Shown one piece after another: positions 7,464 through 9,316 of a stretch of DNA of 9,316 bases. Position 1 is the first letter of the stretch; each line of letters begins with the position of its first letter. A program made the position numbers and the translations under genes. The notes beneath the pieces were generated by a model that saw only the letters and a program-made list of their open reading frames with translations, searched no databases and was not told the DNA's origin. Location: assembly GCA_002707085.1 (NCBI GenBank), contig PALY01000004.1:102007-111322 (forward strand), read 5' to 3'. This stretch comes from Deltaproteobacteria bacterium. GTDB taxonomy: Bacteria > Myxococcota_A > UBA796.

Positions 7464-9316
7464 ATGAATCCCGAACTATCTGAATTCCGTCGTCAACGTG
7501 CAGTCTTATGGCTTGTGCCTCTGTTTCTGGCCTCTGGTGCCACTTCCCTTGTGTACCAAACCGTATGGGTAAGACAGCTCAACTTAATCTTTGGCACAAG
7601 CCAAATTGCGGTGTCCACGGTGCTGGCTGCATTCATGACCGGGCTTGCCTTGGGTGGATTCAGTGGAGGGCGACGAGCGGATAAAATTAAGACACCGGTT
7701 CGCGCCTATGCTTTTCTTGAATTTGCCATCGGTGTGTACGCCGTCGCGTTCCCATGGCTCCTAGAACTCGTACAACCCATTTATTTGGGCTTCTACAATA
7801 CGTTCCAACCATCTCCAACCGTGTTTGCATCCTTTCAGTTTGTATTGCTGGGCGCCATGCTTCTGCCGCCCACCTTTTGCATGGGCATGACGCTTCCGCT
7901 CCTCTCAAGGTTCGCCACCATCGGCAGAGGAAATGCCGGAACACAAATAGGTCGTCTTTACGGCGCCAATACGATTGGGGCTGTTGCACGAACGGGTTTG
8001 GCTGGCTTTGTTCTGCTGCCAACAATTGGCTTGCACGCCACCACATGGGCCGCGGGAACTGCAAATGTTCTTCTCTGTTTCGGCGCTCTCGCACTGTCTA
8101 AAACAGTAGATGCACTCCCTGAACCAGCGGATGAACCAAAAAAGGAAAATGCCGGGTGGGGACTCACCGTTCTGGGACTCATTGCCCTGCTCGCCGGACT
8201 ATCCAGCCTGCTGTATGAAGTGGCTTGGTTTCGCTTAATGGCACTCATTTTGGGTGCATCTGCCTACGCCTTCAGTGTCATGCTTTTTAGCTTTCTTTTC
8301 GGTATTGGTACCGGTGGATGGCTTGGTGGACCCCTCGCGGATCGTCTGTACAAAAATGGAGGAACGCGCAGTGTACTCAAAGGTTTGGCCGTTTTAGAGA
8401 TCGGGATCGCTTTGCTCACATGGGCCGCAATGTATTTTTATGCAGAACTCCCCTGGCTGTTCGTCGCAATCTACGACGTCATGAGCGCATCACCACTTTT
8501 GCTTTGGATTGGAAAGCTCGGACTGGCCATGCTGGTGATGGTGCCTCCCGCAATGTTGATGGGGCTGGCCTTTCCTTTGTTGGTTCGTGCCGCTGCAGGG
8601 GAATCTGAAGCATTCGGTAAACCCGTAGGACGCCTGTACGGATGGAATACAGTCGGCGCAATCTTGGGTGCAAGCCTTGGTGGTTTACTGTTCCTGCCTT
8701 GGCTGTATGTACGTGGAACGGTCATCCTGGCCATTACCATCAACATTGCTGCAGGCTGTATTGCCCTGTACAGATCCAGAACCAAGAGCATGAAAGGATT
8801 GCTGATCTGTCTCGCGGGTGGCGCAGTTTTGGCCAGTGTTCTGGGTGCTTTTTCTGCACCTTGGAATCCACTCCAAATGACTGCAGGAACCTACAAATAT
8901 GTCTACAACATGGATGATCGCACCCGAGAAGGAGTGAAAACATCACATGTGGATCCGTATGAACTGCTGTTCTACGAAGAAGGTCTATCCTCTGTAGTTA
9001 CCGTCGCTAAAAACAAGAATTCAGGAGACGTCTGGCTTGCTAACAACGGTAAAATCGATGCTTCCAGCAAATCCGACATGCCAACCCAGGTGTTGGTCGC
9101 CCACATGCCTTTCTTTTATCGACCCGAGTCAGAAACGGTGATGATGCTGGGCTTGGCCGCTGGGTACTCGGCAGGATCAACCGCACTTCACACCAACACC
9201 AAATTGATTGATTTGGTGGAAATTGAAGAAAGCATCATCGAAGCGAGCCACTTTTTTGACGAGTGGAACCACAAGCCTCTGGAAGATCCCCGACTCGTGA
9301 TGCGGGTAAACGATGC
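7464..9316 (+). CDS. Fused multi-TM/spermidine-synthase-like protein (3' end beyond window)
   Basis: The frame is open from this ATG to the window edge (617 codons), so the C-terminus is missing. Residues of about 15-475 contain many hydrophobic helices in two similar halves: SGATSLVYQTVWVRQLNLIFG near 25 and AGLSSLLYEVAWFRLMALILG near 243. Each continues into a Gly-rich GG..GG..AD block. This matches 'fused MFS/spermidine synthase' proteins. From about 500 the spermidine-synthase fold begins: an N-terminal beta part (WLANNGKIDASS at 524), the SAM-type loop G563-L-A-A-G567-Y-S-A-G571, and VEIEE (585-589), whose acidic residue normally holds the ribose. The third Gly of the usual GLGxG loop is Ala. 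The catalytic Asp region lies outside the window. The family may make or move polyamines, but a polyamine substrate is not established here. There is no Shine-Dalgarno, and an in-frame TAA at 7410 with no other start codon after it supports this ATG. Confidence 0.85.
   Translation, partial: MNPELSEFRRQRAVLWLVPLFLASGATSLVYQTVWVRQLNLIFGTSQIAVSTVLAAFMTGLALGGFSGGRRADKIKTPVRAYAFLEFAIGVYAVAFPWLLELVQPIYLGFYNTFQPSPTVFASFQFVLLGAMLLPPTFCMGMTLPLLSRFATIGRGNAGTQIGRLYGANTIGAVARTGLAGFVLLPTIGLHATTWAAGTANVLLCFGALALSKTVDALPEPADEPKKENAGWGLTVLGLIALLAGLSSLLYEVAWFRLMALILGASAYAFSVMLFSFLFGIGTGGWLGGPLADRLYKNGGTRSVLKGLAVLEIGIALLTWAAMYFYAELPWLFVAIYDVMSASPLLLWIGKLGLAMLVMVPPAMLMGLAFPLLVRAAAGESEAFGKPVGRLYGWNTVGAILGASLGGLLFLPWLYVRGTVILAITINIAAGCIALYRSRTKSMKGLLICLAGGAVLASVLGAFSAPWNPLQMTAGTYKYVYNMDDRTREGVKTSHVDPYELLFYEEGLSSVVTVAKNKNSGDVWLANNGKIDASSKSDMPTQVLVAHMPFFYRPESETVMMLGLAAGYSAGSTALHTNTKLIDLVEIEESIIEASHFFDEWNHKPLEDPRLVMRVND

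Noticed and set aside
1..9316. CRISPR array, defence island, prophage or transposon
   Set aside because: No regularly spaced repeats, terminal inverted repeats, integrase, transposase, nuclease or toxin-like genes were seen. The gene content is envelope and housekeeping-like.

Overview
The window looks like chromosomal DNA from a member or relative of the Myxococcota (formerly Deltaproteobacteria). The main clue is the C-terminus of the first gene: a Cys-x-Cys motif, a single hydrophobic segment and an Arg-rich end, which is the MYXO-CTERM surface-sorting signal. A fused membrane-transporter/spermidine-synthase-like protein and a multi-TPR protein with ClpX-type zinc fingers also fit that group. 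Base composition appears only moderately GC-rich, unlike the high GC of cultured soil myxobacteria, so an uncultivated or aquatic lineage is plausible. This is an inference; there is no rRNA or tRNA to test it.

Layout, left to right: (1) 75-2807, minus strand, a secreted zinc metallopeptidase (HEWGH, M36/M4-like) with a propeptide, accessory beta domains and the MYXO-CTERM anchor, followed by a likely small intrinsic terminator at the left edge. (2) 2963-3688, minus, a DUF975/YciC-like multi-pass membrane protein with an eight-glycine loop; it may be cotranscribed with the peptidase across 155 bp. (3) 3791-5332, plus, divergent from (2), a predicted lipoprotein joining a degenerate 5'-nucleotidase/calcineurin-like domain to a four-haem cytochrome c554-like domain. 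(4) 5339-7357, minus, convergent with (3) and only 6 bp from it, a TPR/helical-repeat protein ending in two tandem ClpX-type C4 zinc fingers. (5) 7464 to beyond the right edge, plus, divergent from (4), a fused multi-TM/spermidine-synthase-like protein. This last gene is cut by the window end and lacks its C-terminus.

Three of the five products are predicted to act in the envelope or outside the cell (surface protease, membrane protein, haem lipoprotein). The TPR-zinc-finger protein is predicted to be cytoplasmic. Strands alternate and there is no compact operon, so I see no evidence that the genes form one pathway or a defence-type system. The most unusual items are the TPR plus double ClpX-zinc-finger architecture and the phosphoesterase-like tetrahaem lipoprotein. 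No CRISPR array, insertion sequence, integrase, tRNA or rRNA was seen.
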